Below are positions 31,647 through 45,328 of a DNA stretch of 64,000 bases, one piece after another; position 1 is the first letter of the stretch; each line of letters begins with the position of its first letter. The position numbers and the translations under genes are program-made. This DNA is from Saccharum officinarum (lineage: Eukaryota > Streptophyta > Magnoliopsida > Poales > Poaceae): the NCBI GenBank assembly GCA_020631735.1, contig CM036179.1:28511063-28575062 (forward strand), written 5' to 3'. A model generated the notes under the pieces. That model was given only the letters and a program-made list of their open reading frames with translations. It did not search any database and was not told where the DNA came from.

Positions 31647-32629
31647 GATGCTGGGTTTGGAATCAAACTGAGGCATCTCAATTCAAGGTTGTGGGTTGGT
31701 GTTCCCTCGAGCCCCTGATGATCAAATATAGTTTGTGAACACAACGGTGATCAGATTAAGTCGGTGAATCACAACATAGGATATGATGTGATGGTAGTGT
31801 GTGCTAGTGTCTCAGTGGAAAACATTTGTGACTCGAGATCAAATAATGGCACTATCAAAGCATACTCCAAGAGAATTTGTTATTGTAGATGTTTATATAA
31901 ATTTCTTGAAGGTTTGAAAGAAATTTGACTTAAGACAAAATTAAAGTGAACTATAGTTTGAAATTAAGGAATTGTGATTGCGTTAACTAACTAATATCCT
32001 AACTCATAGCTCAAAATGACTCAGCTAGCTCTCCTAACTAAATGCAACTAACTGTTAGCTAGATGAACTCTATAAACTAGACAAGGGCCTCCTCCACACC
32101 ACCACCTTGGTCCTTCCCCTCTCTCCCATCTGGTAGTCTTGCAAACTAACATTGCATCTTCCATTAAAGCCAAGTAATTTCCTCAATTCTTTTCAAGTAA
32201 TAAAGTATTCTTATATGAAAAGTCTGAACATAACACCAGTAGGAACAGAGAGCAAAGAGCAAAGAAATTTGGTAAACTCACGACCCCTCTCATCTATGAA
32301 CTAGAAATTTTCCAACCAATGGCTTTGAAGACATGTTCAAAGTCCTCATCCATACTGGTTTTAGGTATAAGGTTCGGATCATAAGCACAGGTGTGCTCAT
32401 ATGGCTTGTCTTGGATGAAGGTGCATGCCATCTGTTCGTGGTGGTTGCAAAACTCGATTTGCGCTTCTGAGTCCAACACTCGTTCCTGCATTGGAAAGTG
32501 GGCAGAAATGTCAGGATCATCTCCCTCTTAAGTCAATAACCTAACTAGATAGTATTCCATTTACTACACTAGTTAGATAAATCAACTTAATTGATCATCC
32601 CGGTACACTATCCATATAGTGTACTAAAT
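31647..32629. other. Downstream region of CAX with an unidentified coding-like fragment
   Basis: The CAX 3' UTR probably extends into this interval. On the minus strand, 32491-32290 is open after a good-looking acceptor (ctgcag) and encodes a stretch ending HVFKAIGWKISSS. It has a retrotransposon-protein flavour but I cannot identify it. Nothing else is recognised. Confidence 0.3.
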
Positions 32630-32941
32630 ACTAGGAGGATTCCCCGCGTGTTGCCGCGGGTATGAAGGGGGAATCTATATTTTAGCATTCTGATATGGAC
32701 AACTAAATATATCTACTACTATATTGCGTGCATGAACTTGGAAGACGAACTACTACTACGCATGCATGCACATGATCAGACGGTGTTAATTGAAAGGGAT
32801 AAGTGGATGACATGGCGCAAGGAGGTTCAAGATAATAGCTTAGTGGAGTTTGTGTTAATTGAAAAATGATAAGTGGATGACGTGGCGTAAGGAGGTTCAA
32901 GATAATTAGCTTAGTGGAGTTTGTCTTTATAGTATATATAG
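32630..32941. repeat. Repetitive element with hairpin start and internal tandem duplication
   Basis: It starts near a short palindrome (ccgcgtgttgccgcgg), a motif recurrent in dispersed grass repeats, and ends near tatagtatatatagat. Inside, 32783-32851 and 32852-32922 are two tandem copies of a roughly 70-bp unit (gtgttaattgaaa...gcttagtggagttt) with a few differences. The superfamily is not determined. Confidence 0.45.
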
Positions 32942-33831
32942 ATTCGGCTTTCATTCAAGAACATTGCAGCAGAGAAGTACATCACAACCCATATCAACTT
33001 CACATCACATTTAAAAGAAATAGTTTAACTTTACAACACATTGTCTCGAACATTCATCACATACAAACATCAGAGTACTAGTAGAAGTCTGTAAAAAACA
33101 AGTTGTGATACAAGTTCATGGATGTGCTGGAGTTGAAGGGGACAACACCGAGGGAGCGACCGTCGGTGTTGGGGATGGGGGCGCCGAGGGAGGAGCGCCA
33201 AAGGAGAGAGAGAACGGCCGATGGGATAAGATTGCGGATTGGGTCGGGGTTTGGGGAGTCTAGACATGCGTGGGTTTGTAGCTCTAGGTGCGTGCGTGGG
33301 CTTTTAATTTTCTTTCTTTTTTTGATTTTATTTATAGGAAACGCTCTAACCCGAGCGACCGACGCTCTTAAAAATATTGGATGGACTCTAGGCTCATCTA
33401 TCCCATGGACACCCACTCATTTCCTAATTAATTCTTATGCACTCATTTCTTGGCCTTCACCGACACCGCCTCCTGCTCTACCTCTTCTTCAAACTCCTCT
33501 CATCCTCACTAGGCGAACATCACAATGAGCTCAACCATCCCCATCCTCCTCTCATATTCACCACGCAGGCACTGCAACGAGCTCCTCATCAATGGCCCCC
33601 ATTTCGAGCTCCTCTCACCCTCACCACCTAAGCAGTCGAGCACCCCCCTAGCGTTAGAGCGTCATAACGCGTGGGCGATGCATGGTGAGCTACAGTAGGC
33701 ACGACTGAGCCTAGCAAGACACAACATGTGAAGTCGAGCCCCACAAGGCGAGCAGTGTGGCGAGCTGATGTTCCACCCCGATGCATGAGCCTCTCCACAT
33801 CCGAACTCATGCGCTGCGCTGCTGATGACCT
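32942..33831. other. Intergenic, no feature
   Basis: The DNA is AT-rich, then moderately GC-rich, with overlapping short frames only. No domain, RNA or clear element boundary is visible. Confidence 0.3.
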
Positions 33832-33847
33832 CCTCTCTCTCTCTCTC
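33832..33847. repeat. CT microsatellite
   Basis: A run of about eight CT units just before the TTGCAA-motif block. Confidence 0.8.
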
Positions 33848-33929
33848 ATTTGGATGGACTGCACCCGAGCATCGCTGGTTGGCTAGCACAGTTCCCCACC
33901 AGGTAGGCTATGGCCACCGACAATGCTGT

Positions 33930-34530
33930 GTTTCAAGTGTCTCAGGTGTTTCAGATGTATGTTTGAAGTGTTTTATCTGGAAGTTGCAATGGTTATATAC
34001 ACATATTGCAAGCGTATGTTTCATGTTACAAGCATATGTTTCAAGTGTTTCACACGTATGTTTTAAGTGTTTCATCTGGATGTTGCAGAAGTACAGCTCG
34101 ATGTTGCATAACATGCATATTGCAAACGTATATTTCAAGTGTTTCATACGTATGTTGCAAGTGTTTCATTTGAATATTGCAAAAGTAGATCTGGATGTTG
34201 CTTATGTTAGCAATGACTTTCAAGTATTTTTAGGTGTTTTTGCAAGTGTTTCAGACGTATGTTGTAAGTCTTTCAGACCTATGTTGAATGTTGCAAAAGT
34301 AGATTTAATGTTGCATATGTTGTGATGGAACCCACTTGCTAGAACCACCTCCTGCAGTTGTTGGGGCGTTGCCAAGCGGGTGCAGACACCGGGCAGGGGA
34401 AGCGAGCGTTCGTCGTGTGGGGTCGGGCGGCACGGGTGACGTCCAAACAGTGTGGGCCCCTGTGTGGGCACGTGAAACGGTGTGCGGCACTGGCATCCGG
34501 ACATGAGAGTCTGTCCAGGCGCCAGCACTG
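33930..34530. mobile_element. TTGCAA-motif repeat block with GC-rich end (copy 1)
   Basis: Positions 33930-34330 are built from recurring words: tttcaagtgtttcatctgg, tatgttgcaagtgtttca and gatgttgcaaaagtagat. A GC-rich end follows (34350-34530) with ggcactggcatccgga and tccaggcgccagcactgcc. The same words recur in reverse complement at 58700-60345, which identifies a dispersed element family. It has no transposase and the left boundary is not defined. A DNA transposon (Mutator or hAT derivative) is likely but unproven. Confidence 0.45.
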
Positions 34531-34761
34531 CCATTTTTATTTATTTTCTTTTCTTTTTGACATAAAACATATAAATTGTATACATATCTAAATGTACGTA
34601 CAGTTTAATATTTATCTATGTATGTTTAGAGAGAGGAAAAGATAAGCATAAATGGCCTAGGTTAAGTTTCTACACTAATTTAAATAAGTCAACAACACAT
34701 ATTTCTATATATAAAATATATGCGTATATTATATATGTATCTTCATTTATAAATAACTTAG

Positions 34762-36179
34762 TGTTGGTAATTGTTAACGCACACAGAAAATTCCGCAAGT
34801 GCACGGATACCATTATACTTTTACTTGGGAGTATTCCAGAGTAACGTATTTATTCACAGAAAAACAATGGTTAAAGAAGCTAATAATTCACCATCATGCA
34901 TCTACTAACTTAATATACCAACTAGACTAAAGTAGGGGTAAATAAAAAATGATAGGAGTTATGGATTACACACATAGGAGAATTCCATGATAAAAGAGTA
35001 ACATAGCTAAATTGAGAGGACAACGAGAGAGTTCAAGGTTCATAAATACTTCTCTATTACTTTGATTCTATGATAACTGAAATATAGGTAGATATAGCAA
35101 TCACGCAATAATAATTTAGAGCAACAGTACCTTTTCAACTCTCGAAAAGACTGAAAAAGGGTAGTCGGGGGAAGGCTGCAAAAAAGCCCTACGAGCACCA
35201 ATCCGAACATGGTGTGGATTACAAAGGCCTGGTCAGAGCTGTCACCTCTGGGGCTATCACAACTATCTGTGGGATTGGGTGCAATCTCAGGTAACCTATA
35301 GTCTAGACACTATGTCTACACTAGCGATTACTACTCTAGTCACACGTGATAACTAGCGCACTCAATACGAGTGGAGATCCTATGCAAAAGTATAACAACT
35401 ATACTAACCACACATATGAAGGCCTAAAAGTAAATAAAGAAGATAAATATATTAAAGCATAAGTCTTATAAAGGTAAGATACAAAGATATACCATACCTT
35501 CGAAAAATTCTTCAGAGCCTAAGCATAGTCTGATTCTTCCTAACTCTCAACTAGAACTAATCTACTACATTGGAGAGTCTAGCCCTAATTCTCTGATATT
35601 GTGCCTCGATCTGAATGAGAGATAGCCTCCTAGAGGAGGTAGGGGGCGTCCTTATATCGGCCGAGGTGGACTAGAGGCCAAGTAACTACCATGTCATCAA
35701 TCCGTGTGACCTCTCTCAACCACCGTTGAATAAACCGACTTCAATTGGACGTCGATGCGACCTAGGAGGCGTAGGAGGAACATTCCAAAAGCTCGGGGCG
35801 AGGCAGCGCAGCCAAGGGCTGCCCGACCCCACCTATCAGCCAATCGGGGTCCGCTTCAGTCTGGTGTCTTCTGGTCTCCTCTGGAACCTTCTAGTGTATG
35901 TGTAGTCGCGGATTGATATATTTTTATTTTGAACTCCAAATATAGTAAGTAATATATCCGTTTTGATTGTCTCGACGAGCACTTCACAATGGTGCATTCC
36001 AATTCATCAGTTGAGTTACTTTTATTCTTTGAAAACTTGCATATCCTACAAGACAAATGAGAGCACCAAAACTCGTGAAACTTGTTAGAATCAAATCTTA
36101 GTTCTATGTGTATTCTTTCATTTGTATCATTTCTTATGTTTATTTAACTATAAAATGTTGACGTTATCCACCGTCAACA
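34762..36179 (-). repeat. Left (3') LTR of the non-coding element
   Basis: 1418 bp, paired with 48011-49434. Internal landmarks shared by both copies include ctcaggtaacctatagtct and cagccaatcggggtccgct. Confidence 0.92.
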
Positions 36180-38140
36180 AGCTCCCCCTAAGCTTACCCT
36201 TTGCTAGTCCCTTAGCAAAGTCAAACTTAGCAAACTTGGAAAAAGAACTTGAAGCTTTTGGAAATTTTGGAATAACTCCTAACAAGTACACATGCATTCA
36301 AACAAAAATTCTCCTCCGAATTCTGATCTAATTTTCAAACTTACCCGTATTACCTTTAATCATTGAGCTTCTTAGCCTTCACTTGGGTCTTGAGCAATTG
36401 AAAGACAGAACAATCAAGTCAAGCGCTATGTCTCTAGCTCTTTGCTCAACCATTATTCTGGAGTTTTGCAAGTTTTCAAAATAAAACTCAGAGCTTCTAT
36501 TGTATGACACTCTCGGATCTCTCAATATATGTGGTATTTGTGGATCCTTACCAAGACATTAATAATGTCATGCCTTTCTCTTCCTACAACTAAAGCTTAT
36601 GTGGAGCTCATAGGAGTGGAGAAAACATAATAATAGCTGTAAGCATGCCTTTTCATGTATTGTAAAGTCAAACAATAGATCCAAAGAGAGTTAAGTCATA
36701 CAGTCAAGTCAAGATGTACATCAACAAAGCTTGACCAAACTCAATGCAAAGCAAGCAACACATAAGTGTGGAAGGTTTCCTATTCTAAATATCATATATG
36801 GCTTTGGTAGGAATTCAAGCTTTGTCATACAGGAGCTCATTATATAAGATTTTAAGTTTTCAAAAGATAAATCTCTAGAATTCTAGTATCGATAGGAACA
36901 AGATAAATAGCAGCTCAGATTTTCTTATATCATATCCGTCAATTACCTAGACTTAGCTCAAGTATATTTTACCCATAAGTTTCAGGTTCAGCCAATCCAA
37001 AACTCAGGAGAATTCAAAGCTGAATACTAGGTACTTAAAAGGAATTACAGCAGAGCAAGCATTCATCATTTTATGACTCTTAAAAACAAAAATTCTAAAC
37101 ACACTCTTCATTTTGTTTTCAATGTTGAAGATCACATCTTAATATATATAACTAACTAGATAAACTTTTATTTGGTTTTGATTTGTTATTCATCTTTTTA
37201 TTTCCTTTGACTGACAGAAGCAAACTCAAATATAGTAAACTAAAAAGAGAAAGAAATACTTAGCTAGATACATGGGGAATACTCCTCCCCCAAGTTGGAT
37301 GTTGTCGTGGTCGGAAATGAGTAATCTTCAGAGTGAGCTCGTCAGCGGCGTTCCTTCTTATTCAGGTAGAGTGCAGTGACTACCACTGAGTGAACTTACT
37401 CTTGATCAAAATATCATCTTGCAAAATATACTCCAACAAGAACACAAAAAACTTGAAGCTTTGATTATAACAAGGGGTTAGCGGTCAGCTATTGACAAAT
37501 TGATTGTTCCTATTGCTTAAGATTGATTTTATAGTTTGAAGACTTTTTTGATAGGATGTGTTTCATGTCTTTTTGGGATTTTCTCTTTTATAACGCAAAT
37601 GGAAATGCATATGCATGATATTTTTATTTTTATACCACCACAGTGAATATTCCTTCAGGGTTACTATAGGTTACTCACATGGGGCTTAAGATTTTTATGA
37701 TGCAATAATGAATGTAATAAAGATTTTTATTTTCTTTTCTAATGCAATGCTAATGCAGAAAAAAATATGCTAAAGTGAAAATAATTAATGCAATGCGAAA
37801 AAGTAATTATGGATAACTACCAAGTTTACCTCCTAGCGAGGGTTCATGATTCTTTTGTCTTCCGAACAGGACTTCTCCTTGCAGTGGTTCACTCTTAAGG
37901 TTAAGGATTTGTGGTGGTGCCTCCATTAGTGATGCTTCCAATGGTGGTGCCACCTTCTTCCCTCCTTAGAAATAGAGATCGTCTTCTCTCCACACTTCAC
38001 TTGAAGTGTGTTCTGCTTATAAGGACAAGGTAGAGATCAAGTGCATGTGCTCTGTTGGTGGGAAAACACTAACATAACCAGAAAATTATTCATTCTTCTC
38101 TATCCTTAGGCATGATACGATTGATGCTGTGTACATGGTT
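36180..38140 (-). other. Internal region, left part, non-coding
   Basis: It begins with the polypurine tract (minus strand taggggga at about 36182-36190). The remainder is AT-rich with only short random frames and no retroviral-type domain. Confidence 0.6.
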
Positions 38141-38145
38141 CCTTT

Positions 38146-41100
38146 TGTAAAGTCCTAAATGGCTAGAGGGGGGTGAATAGCCTTTTTGATTTTTCTACAA
38201 ACTTTACTCAACAACAAAGTTAGTACAAAAGATGGCGAAGCTAATTCTAGCACTAGCTCAACTATGCTAAGCAAGCCACCTATACAATTCTAGTTAACAA
38301 GGCTATGATATCTAATTCACACCACAAGCTAAGCCATTAAGCTACTTACTCCTATGTGATATAAACTACTCTAAGCACACTAGACAAGATATGGTGCAAG
38401 AATGTAAAAGAGGAGTGAATTGATTCTTATATCGACGGTGTAGAGATGAGATGTATCCAAAGAATCAATTACACACAATCACAATGAGAATCCTCGGCAA
38501 GAGATGACATAATATTTTTTTACCGAGGTTCACTTGCTTCTCGACAAGCTACTCCTCGTTATGGCGATGCACCCACTTGATGGATCGCGAGCTAATCAAC
38601 TATCAAGAGTTGAACCCTCAGCGGGTGCCACACATCCACTCACAAGATGGGGATTCTCGAAGCCACGAGCTCCACTGAAGTGTCCAATTCATGAACTCCC
38701 GCGGGGAAGGATCAATAACCCCTTACAATCACTTGGTGAGGGCTCCAACAATCTCCAATTGCGAGCTCAATCACCTCCGCTGCTCCAAGCCGTCTACTGC
38801 ATCGAGAAACAAGGAAGAGTAACAAGAAATCCGTAGCAACTCAAAGATCAAGTGCCTCTAGAATGCAACTCTCAAGTAATGCACTTGAATCTCACTCAAT
38901 CTCACTCAAGATGTGCAACCAAGCAAAGAGATGAGTGGAGGGGTTATTCTCTAGCTCAAAGTATGCCTAAATATCTCAAAAGTGTAAGAGGGAGCCCCCC
39001 AAACCCGACCACCATCTATTTATAAGGGGTAAGCAACTAGCCGTTACAAGACATCGCAGTGAAAAAATGTGATGACCGGACGCACCGGTCAGGGTGACCG
39101 GACGCGTCCGGTCACTACAGGACAAACAGTAACAGTGCGAGTCAGAGAGAGTCATTGCCGTGACCGGACGTGTAACACCTCAGGTGTTTAGCTCCTTAAT
39201 TGCATTGCATTTGCATAAGCATAAGCAAGCATCATTCATTTCATGCATAAGCTTAATATGTGAAACATGCTTTGGAAACATTGCCACATATGTTTATATT
39301 TCATGTGAAGTAAAGAAGTGAGTAGTGTGCAACACACAAGTACCTTATGTGCAATTTCCTTTGTGAGACATGTCAACCACTTTAGTGTAACATAATTAGC
39401 AAGTGTTATGCAACACACGCATGCAACATGTGCAACATGAGCTTGCAACATTTGGGAGAAAGTATTGAATTACTTGTTCCAAAGTAAGTGACACTAGGAA
39501 TTTTGTGCAACCAATGTGTAGAGTGGCTAATTAGGTCTTATAACACCTTAATTACATTTAGGGTAAGTAGTGGAGCAATGTTCATGTTGACCAAAATTAC
39601 CAAATTGCCCTTCCAAATGTTGTTGACTAAGTTGGACCCCTAGAGTGATCTGGTTTGACCAATTAAAAAGTCCAGCTTAGAAATCTTGCATGGAGGAGCA
39701 CCCTTAAGTAAAGTTGTAGAGAATTTCATAAGGAACAAAAGTTCTAATATGGCCATCTCATTAAAATGATCAGAACATGCTCAAAAATGGCCCACAAGTC
39801 AGTATTAGAGGCTGTTTTGGGACTTAGCAATTTTTGGCTAAGTGTGAAGCTGAAAACCATTTCACTGTACCTCACTTTGGCAACTTGTAACTCACAAACT
39901 AGGCCAAACCAGTCTTTGAGCCAATTGACAAAGTTGTTGTCCACACATAGCTCTACAACATTGTCAATATCACCATCACCTAGTTCTAAATGGTTTAGGA
40001 GTTGTGGTGTCTTGAAAATAGGGTTTCAGTCAGGTTCACTGACTGAAAACACGTTTCAGTTTCGAAGTGCACCACTTTGGAGCTCTGTGGTTTCAAATCC
40101 AGGCCGAACCAGTCCAAACTCCAATTGACAAACTTGTAGCCCTCATGTAGCTCTATCATTTTGATGTTATCACCTTCGGCTAACTCGAGCTATTTCCGAA
40201 GATAATCATCGTTGAAATCGCGCTGTCAGTCGAAGGATGACGGCCTCTATTCAGTCAACACCGACGCCATTCAGCCGGACAGCCGGCTCGCGTCGTGGCG
40301 CTCGGGCAGAGCCCGGTGGCCGCGTGGCGCGTGCGTTCTGCTGTCGTCTCCACGTCGCAAGCCCAGGCGCGGAGATGAACACCGAGCGGACACCTCCACC
40401 CCCACACTCGCGCTCACTCTTCTCTCCTTCACTCTCGCTCTGGCCGGGTTCACCGAGGCGGAAAACGAAGGCGCCATTGCCGCCGCAGCCCGCTCCGTGC
40501 TCGTGAAAGCTCACCGTCGCACCCCCATCCTCCAAATCCCGTCCACCGCTCCACCTGAATCCCCTCCACCTCCTCCACCCGTGGCTTGACCGGATTGTGT
40601 CGAGGTGAGGGCAAATTTCGGTTTCCGTCACCGTGAGTCCTCGCCGGCGCACTGTCCGCGCGGCGGCTCACCGTGGCCAGCTCCCTACGGTCACCATCCA
40701 GTCTCCCCGCTAAGTGTTCTGGGTTCCGGGGTGGGTAGAGCAGCCTAGGTGATGACGCTACCGGTTGGGATGGCCGGTACACGTCGGAACACCGTCGTGC
40801 GCTGCCGCGCCATGGCCGCCGGTGCGGTGCTCACGCGGCCAGCGGCACTCACTCCACCTCTGTCCTCTTCCTTGGCATGGAGAGGTCCGCCATGTCCTCA
40901 GGAAGCCGTAGTACACCTCATTTAGGTCTCTGGCCCCCGGAGCTCGCCGGACCGCCGCCGGGTGCCGTCTCTGAGCCGCGGTCGCCATGGCCGTCATAGC
41001 TAGGGTGGGATAGGGTCAGCAAATCTAGGTTTGGTCGATGCGGGAAGTCGCGGGGAAGCCGTTGGTGCTCTTTCCGTCGCCGGAGGCGCAGTCGTCGGCG

Positions 41101-44100
41101 AGCTAGAGCTCGCCGGAGTCGCGGCCGTCTCCTCCCCTCCGTCTCTCTCTCTGACCGGTGGGGCCACCTGGTCAGTCACGTACGCGCGTGGGCGGGAGCC
41201 GTAGCAAGCCGCGCGCGGGAGCGGGCCGCGCGCGCGAGTCGTGGGCCGCGTCTTTCCCGGGCCGGCCCAGTAACGAATAAGATTGTTTGATTTTTATTTA
41301 TTCTATCACAGTTTTGGTTAAGTTTTGGAAAATGTAGATCTAGGGTTTTACTTGCTCAAAAATCATGAGATAAATTTTGTTAGGATCTACATGATGTGTA
41401 GTATTTTAGAAAAATATGAGTTTTCTATGTGATGTTTAGTTTTCTAGATATTTAAATAGGTCTTTGAAATGTGTTTTAAATCACATGCAAAATTGTTTAA
41501 ATTATATCTCGAGTTTTAGTGTTCCAAAAATTATGAAATTTGGTGGGTAGACTAATTTATACTTGCTCTAGCTCTGGTAAAAATTTGGGCAGTAGTGCTT
41601 AAGTACTTTTCAAGTTATAATGATATCTTGTTATTTTAAGAAATACTTAAATAAATTTTTATAATTTTTCTACATGTGCAATGTTCATATAACTTTTTGG
41701 AGAATGTCTTAGTACCATAGAGTGTCCAAGAAAATTAGGAAATCTGTTGTTTGACACTTTTTACTATGCCTTGTTATTTATACAAAAATCAGCCTTTTTG
41801 GCTTGGGAATTTTGTGTAGGAAGTTCCTGTGAATAAATTTAGTTCAAATTTTTACAGTAGCCTCTTTCTGGGTCAGAGAGTCTCCTGTAATTTGTGTAGA
41901 ATTTTAGGAGCAGTTTACATATATGTTTGAAATTCCACTTAATTACTTAAGTAAATTGAGAAATGAATTTAAATAAATATTTTAGGTGGGCACACCTTAC
42001 TTTCTGGTGTTTTTGTGACCTTTGTGAACTTGTAGTAGTATTAGTTTGGTCTTAGAGAATGTTTGCCACATAAATAATTATTTAATCTTTGCAATTCTAG
42101 GTTTTCTGGACAGCTGGTAGTATCTTTGGGTTTGACCCTTAATAAAAGTGGTTGCTGGAAAACTTGTAAATACCAAAGTTGGAGTAAACTTGAAAAATTA
42201 GCTTGTGTCAAAATATGGGAGCATTTGGCTTAGTCGTTTAGGAGTTATTGCTGTTTTAAGTGACAGTCCAGAATTGACTGCTCTCTGTTTGGGGAGGACA
42301 GATTCTGGAACTTTAGAATTTCGACTAGGTAAACTTTGTAATTAAGTGTTGTGGTCTGAAAACATTTTGTGGTACATTTCTTAAGCTTTCCAGATTGTCT
42401 TAGATCATATCTTTTGGATTTGGGAATCTCCAGTTATGTTAGAAACAAGTAGCTGCTGTCCAGAATGTCTTACCGTGATATTTTGGGTTGGATGTGGTAA
42501 CCTAAATAATGTCACTCTTGTGTTTGTTAGGTGTTAGGGCCTTAACCGAAGATGAACAACTATATCTTAGGTTGGGTAGATTAGGTAAGTACTTCTCCAC
42601 CGAAGAAGAGATTTGCACGTACTGATAAAGTAACTTGATTAGATTATTATATTTTATTTCTGAAATGCATTTCATTCCGAGCATGTTGCACCTTTATGCA
42701 TCCATGATATTTATTGTGCATTCATGCAATAGGTGTACCGGAGGGGGTAACTCTCCTCGAATTCGAGCCTGTGATTCCGGAGGAAGTCCAGGACCAGCCG
42801 GAGCAGCTAGAGGAACCAGCCGGCGACGAAGCTCCTGCCGAAGATCTACCTGAGTGTCCTGATCACCGGCCTTCGACCTTTCTGAAAGGCAAGCCCCGGT
42901 GCATGCTGAACCTACTGATTTATAAATTAATCTTGAGTACTTTTAATTGTTTACTGCATTAAGTTGTAGGAGTTACATGAAAACACTTGTTGCATTATAC
43001 CTGTCCTTGTCCAGATATCGTACTTAATCCTATATTAGGTTTAGGCACGTGTCAATGCTTAGCCCTGCTTAGTACGGTACAAGTCGGGTGATTTCCGGTC
43101 ATCCGCGAGATGTAGGAAGGAGTCACGAGTGGCTTTATGGCTATCGTGGATGGAACCATGCTAAAAAAATAAAATTGATACCGGGCGAGAGTTCGATAGT
43201 ACAGCCGCAAGACACTTCACGTCTTGGGTGTGGAGCTATGCCCGTCTGAGTCGTTTAAGGACCGATTCGTTGTACGTCCTTGAGTCATGTTGAACGCAGT
43301 CTAACACTTAGTTGGCCGGATAAGCCGTTCTGACCGCAAAGCCGAGTAATGTGATTCAGGCCGGGAATCGAATGGTAGGTTGCTTCTTGGAGGAGAGAAA
43401 GCATGTGCTTGGGGACATTGGCGTGAGACCAAGGGGGGGTTAGAGTCCCTATCACCTGGCAGAGTGTCGCCCTTGGGGTCGCGATATTATTCGGACCCGC
43501 GATTCCTGAATCATATGAAACGGTGGCCTGTGCGACCCTGGCAGGGGTCTACACGGTGAGTGTTAGAAATACCCCTCTAGCTGGATAGGAATTCGATTCG
43601 AATCGCCGTCACTCCCGGTTAGTGAGCACTTGACTTGAGCAACGGCAACGTAGATCTCATTAAATGAACCGGTGGTTAAGGGAATGATACAATGTTGCCA
43701 CAATTCATACCTGCTCTAGATATAATGATGATAATTGTTTGATTATAATCAAGTGCATGTTTAGTACAGGTGCTAAGATAGATGACAGGTAAATGCTAAA
43801 AATAACTGCTAGTACAGGTTATAAGAGTCTCAATTACTTATGCTTTTATGCAAAATGTGATGTTAGCTAGCCTCTTGTGAAAGCCTTGCATACCCCTTGG
43901 TGTCATCTTATTTCTGGTTTTCGATGGGTAAGTCTAGCTGAGTATATTCCAGTACTCAGGGTTTATTCCCTCCTGTTGCAGATGATATGCTCTACCAAGG
44001 CTTCTGCAAAAATTGTCTCCACCCTGCGGGTGACGAAGACTAGATCACTTGGGCGTGATCATCTTTTATGTACTTTCCTGATGCTTTTGTGAGATGTTGA

Positions 44101-45323
44101 TCAACAAGACTGGCAGTAGTTAAACAATTGGTGTGTGTTTGCTTCCGCTACTTTATAAACTTGGTTTGTAATATTTGTGACTCCGTGTGTGTAAACGTAT
44201 TTTGGAACTACTTGCGAAATGTAACGTATGATGTTGTATGTTGAATGATGCGATCTTGGTTGTAAGCAAGTTGGTTTGAAATCCTTCGTGGTTTCGATTG
44301 ACTACCGGGATTATATGGGCTCAAGTTCAAAAATTTGAGCGCTTCGGTGCTTGTTTTTGTACTTGTGCTCTTATAATTTGGTCGGTTCTGTTACAGGACG
44401 CGCTTCACCATTTGACTAGACGCGCTGCACCCGGCGTCCGGTCGGAGTCTAGAGAGCTCCTCGCGCGATCGGACGTGTCCGATTGCATGTGACCGGATGC
44501 GCCGCACGTCTGATCAGCTCTTCGTCATGCACTGCACCAAAGGGTGTCTGACTAGACGCGCCGGTTCCGTGAGGGACCAGACGCGCCGGTCCGCGACCCT
44601 CTCGTGCGCGCGTCTGCCTACGGTTTGAACTGACCGGACGCGCCTGCCGCGTCCGGTCAGTTCGACCACAGCGTCCGATCACTATTTTTCAGTGAGAAAC
44701 ACACCGGACTTACACCTCCATTTCTCCACCTCCGGCGCAGTAGAAAATAGGCGTTTCACTTCCACAAAAAGCGCCGAATCCCGCCTCGCAAGCTCGGCAG
44801 GAGGGAGAGAGGAATCCAAACCCCTCTCTAGGGCTCAAACTCCACCGCCTTCACAAATATGCTAACACCACCAAGTGTATATCACCATGTGCATGTGTGT
44901 TAGTATTTTCACAATCATTTTTTTCAAGGCGTTATGTTAGCTCTCTGCTAGATCCTAATGCATATGCTCAAGATGATGACCTAGTAGCACTTGATTCATG
45001 AGTTAACCATGATTGCCCCTCTTGATAGTCGGCTATCAATCCTAAACCCGGTCAATCACTTCTCTACTCATCTTAGACCGGCAAAAGCAAACCCTATGAT
45101 TATACCTTTGCCTTGATCACTTTGTTCCATGTCCATCTCCTCATGCTTGATCACCATGATCATCATTTCATGTGCATGCACCATCTCTTTGTGATCTTGT
45201 GGCCACCACTCCTTGCCACATACACCTTCATCACATGTGTTGCTTATGACTAACTAAAAACACTTAACACATGGCATTAGCAACTTGGTGTCATTAATTA
45301 CCAAAACCAAACTTGGGCTTTCA
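38146..45323 (-). mobile_element. Ty1/copia-type solo LTR, split by a later insertion
   Basis: It begins tgtaaagtcctaaatggc and ends aacttgggctttca (TG...CA). A 5-bp target duplication, ccttt, lies at 38141-38145 and 45324-45328. The minus-strand start tgaaagcccaagtttgg is characteristic of a common grass Ty1/copia LTR family, hence the assigned strand. Net length is about 1.95 kb after removing 39171-44400. It contains many copies of a ccggacgcg/ccggtca motif. There is no internal coding region, so it is a solo LTR. Confidence 0.85.
39171..44395 (+). mobile_element. Ty3-type solo LTR, 5.2 kb, nested in the copia LTR
   Basis: It begins tgtaacacctcaggtg and ends ggttctgttaca, with target duplication ggacg at 39166-39170 and 44396-44400. 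The 5225 bp contain no duplicate of the start sequence, no primer-binding site and no gag or pol, so this is one very long LTR. Its TGTAACACC start and a short GC-rich block (about 40240-41270) resemble the LTR of the Del/Tekay-like element at 14087-25788 in general plan. Frames at 40212-40782 and 42635-42962 are not genes. Confidence 0.8.
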
Positions 45324-45328
45324 CCTTT

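Noticed and set aside
40212..40997. Overlapping open frames on both strands that look like a small gene
   Set aside because: They lie wholly inside the 5.2-kb solo LTR in its GC-rich part; no conserved domain is visible.
42635..42962. Open frame with Pro/Glu-rich peptide
   Set aside because: Inside the same LTR; short, overlapping frames and no domain.
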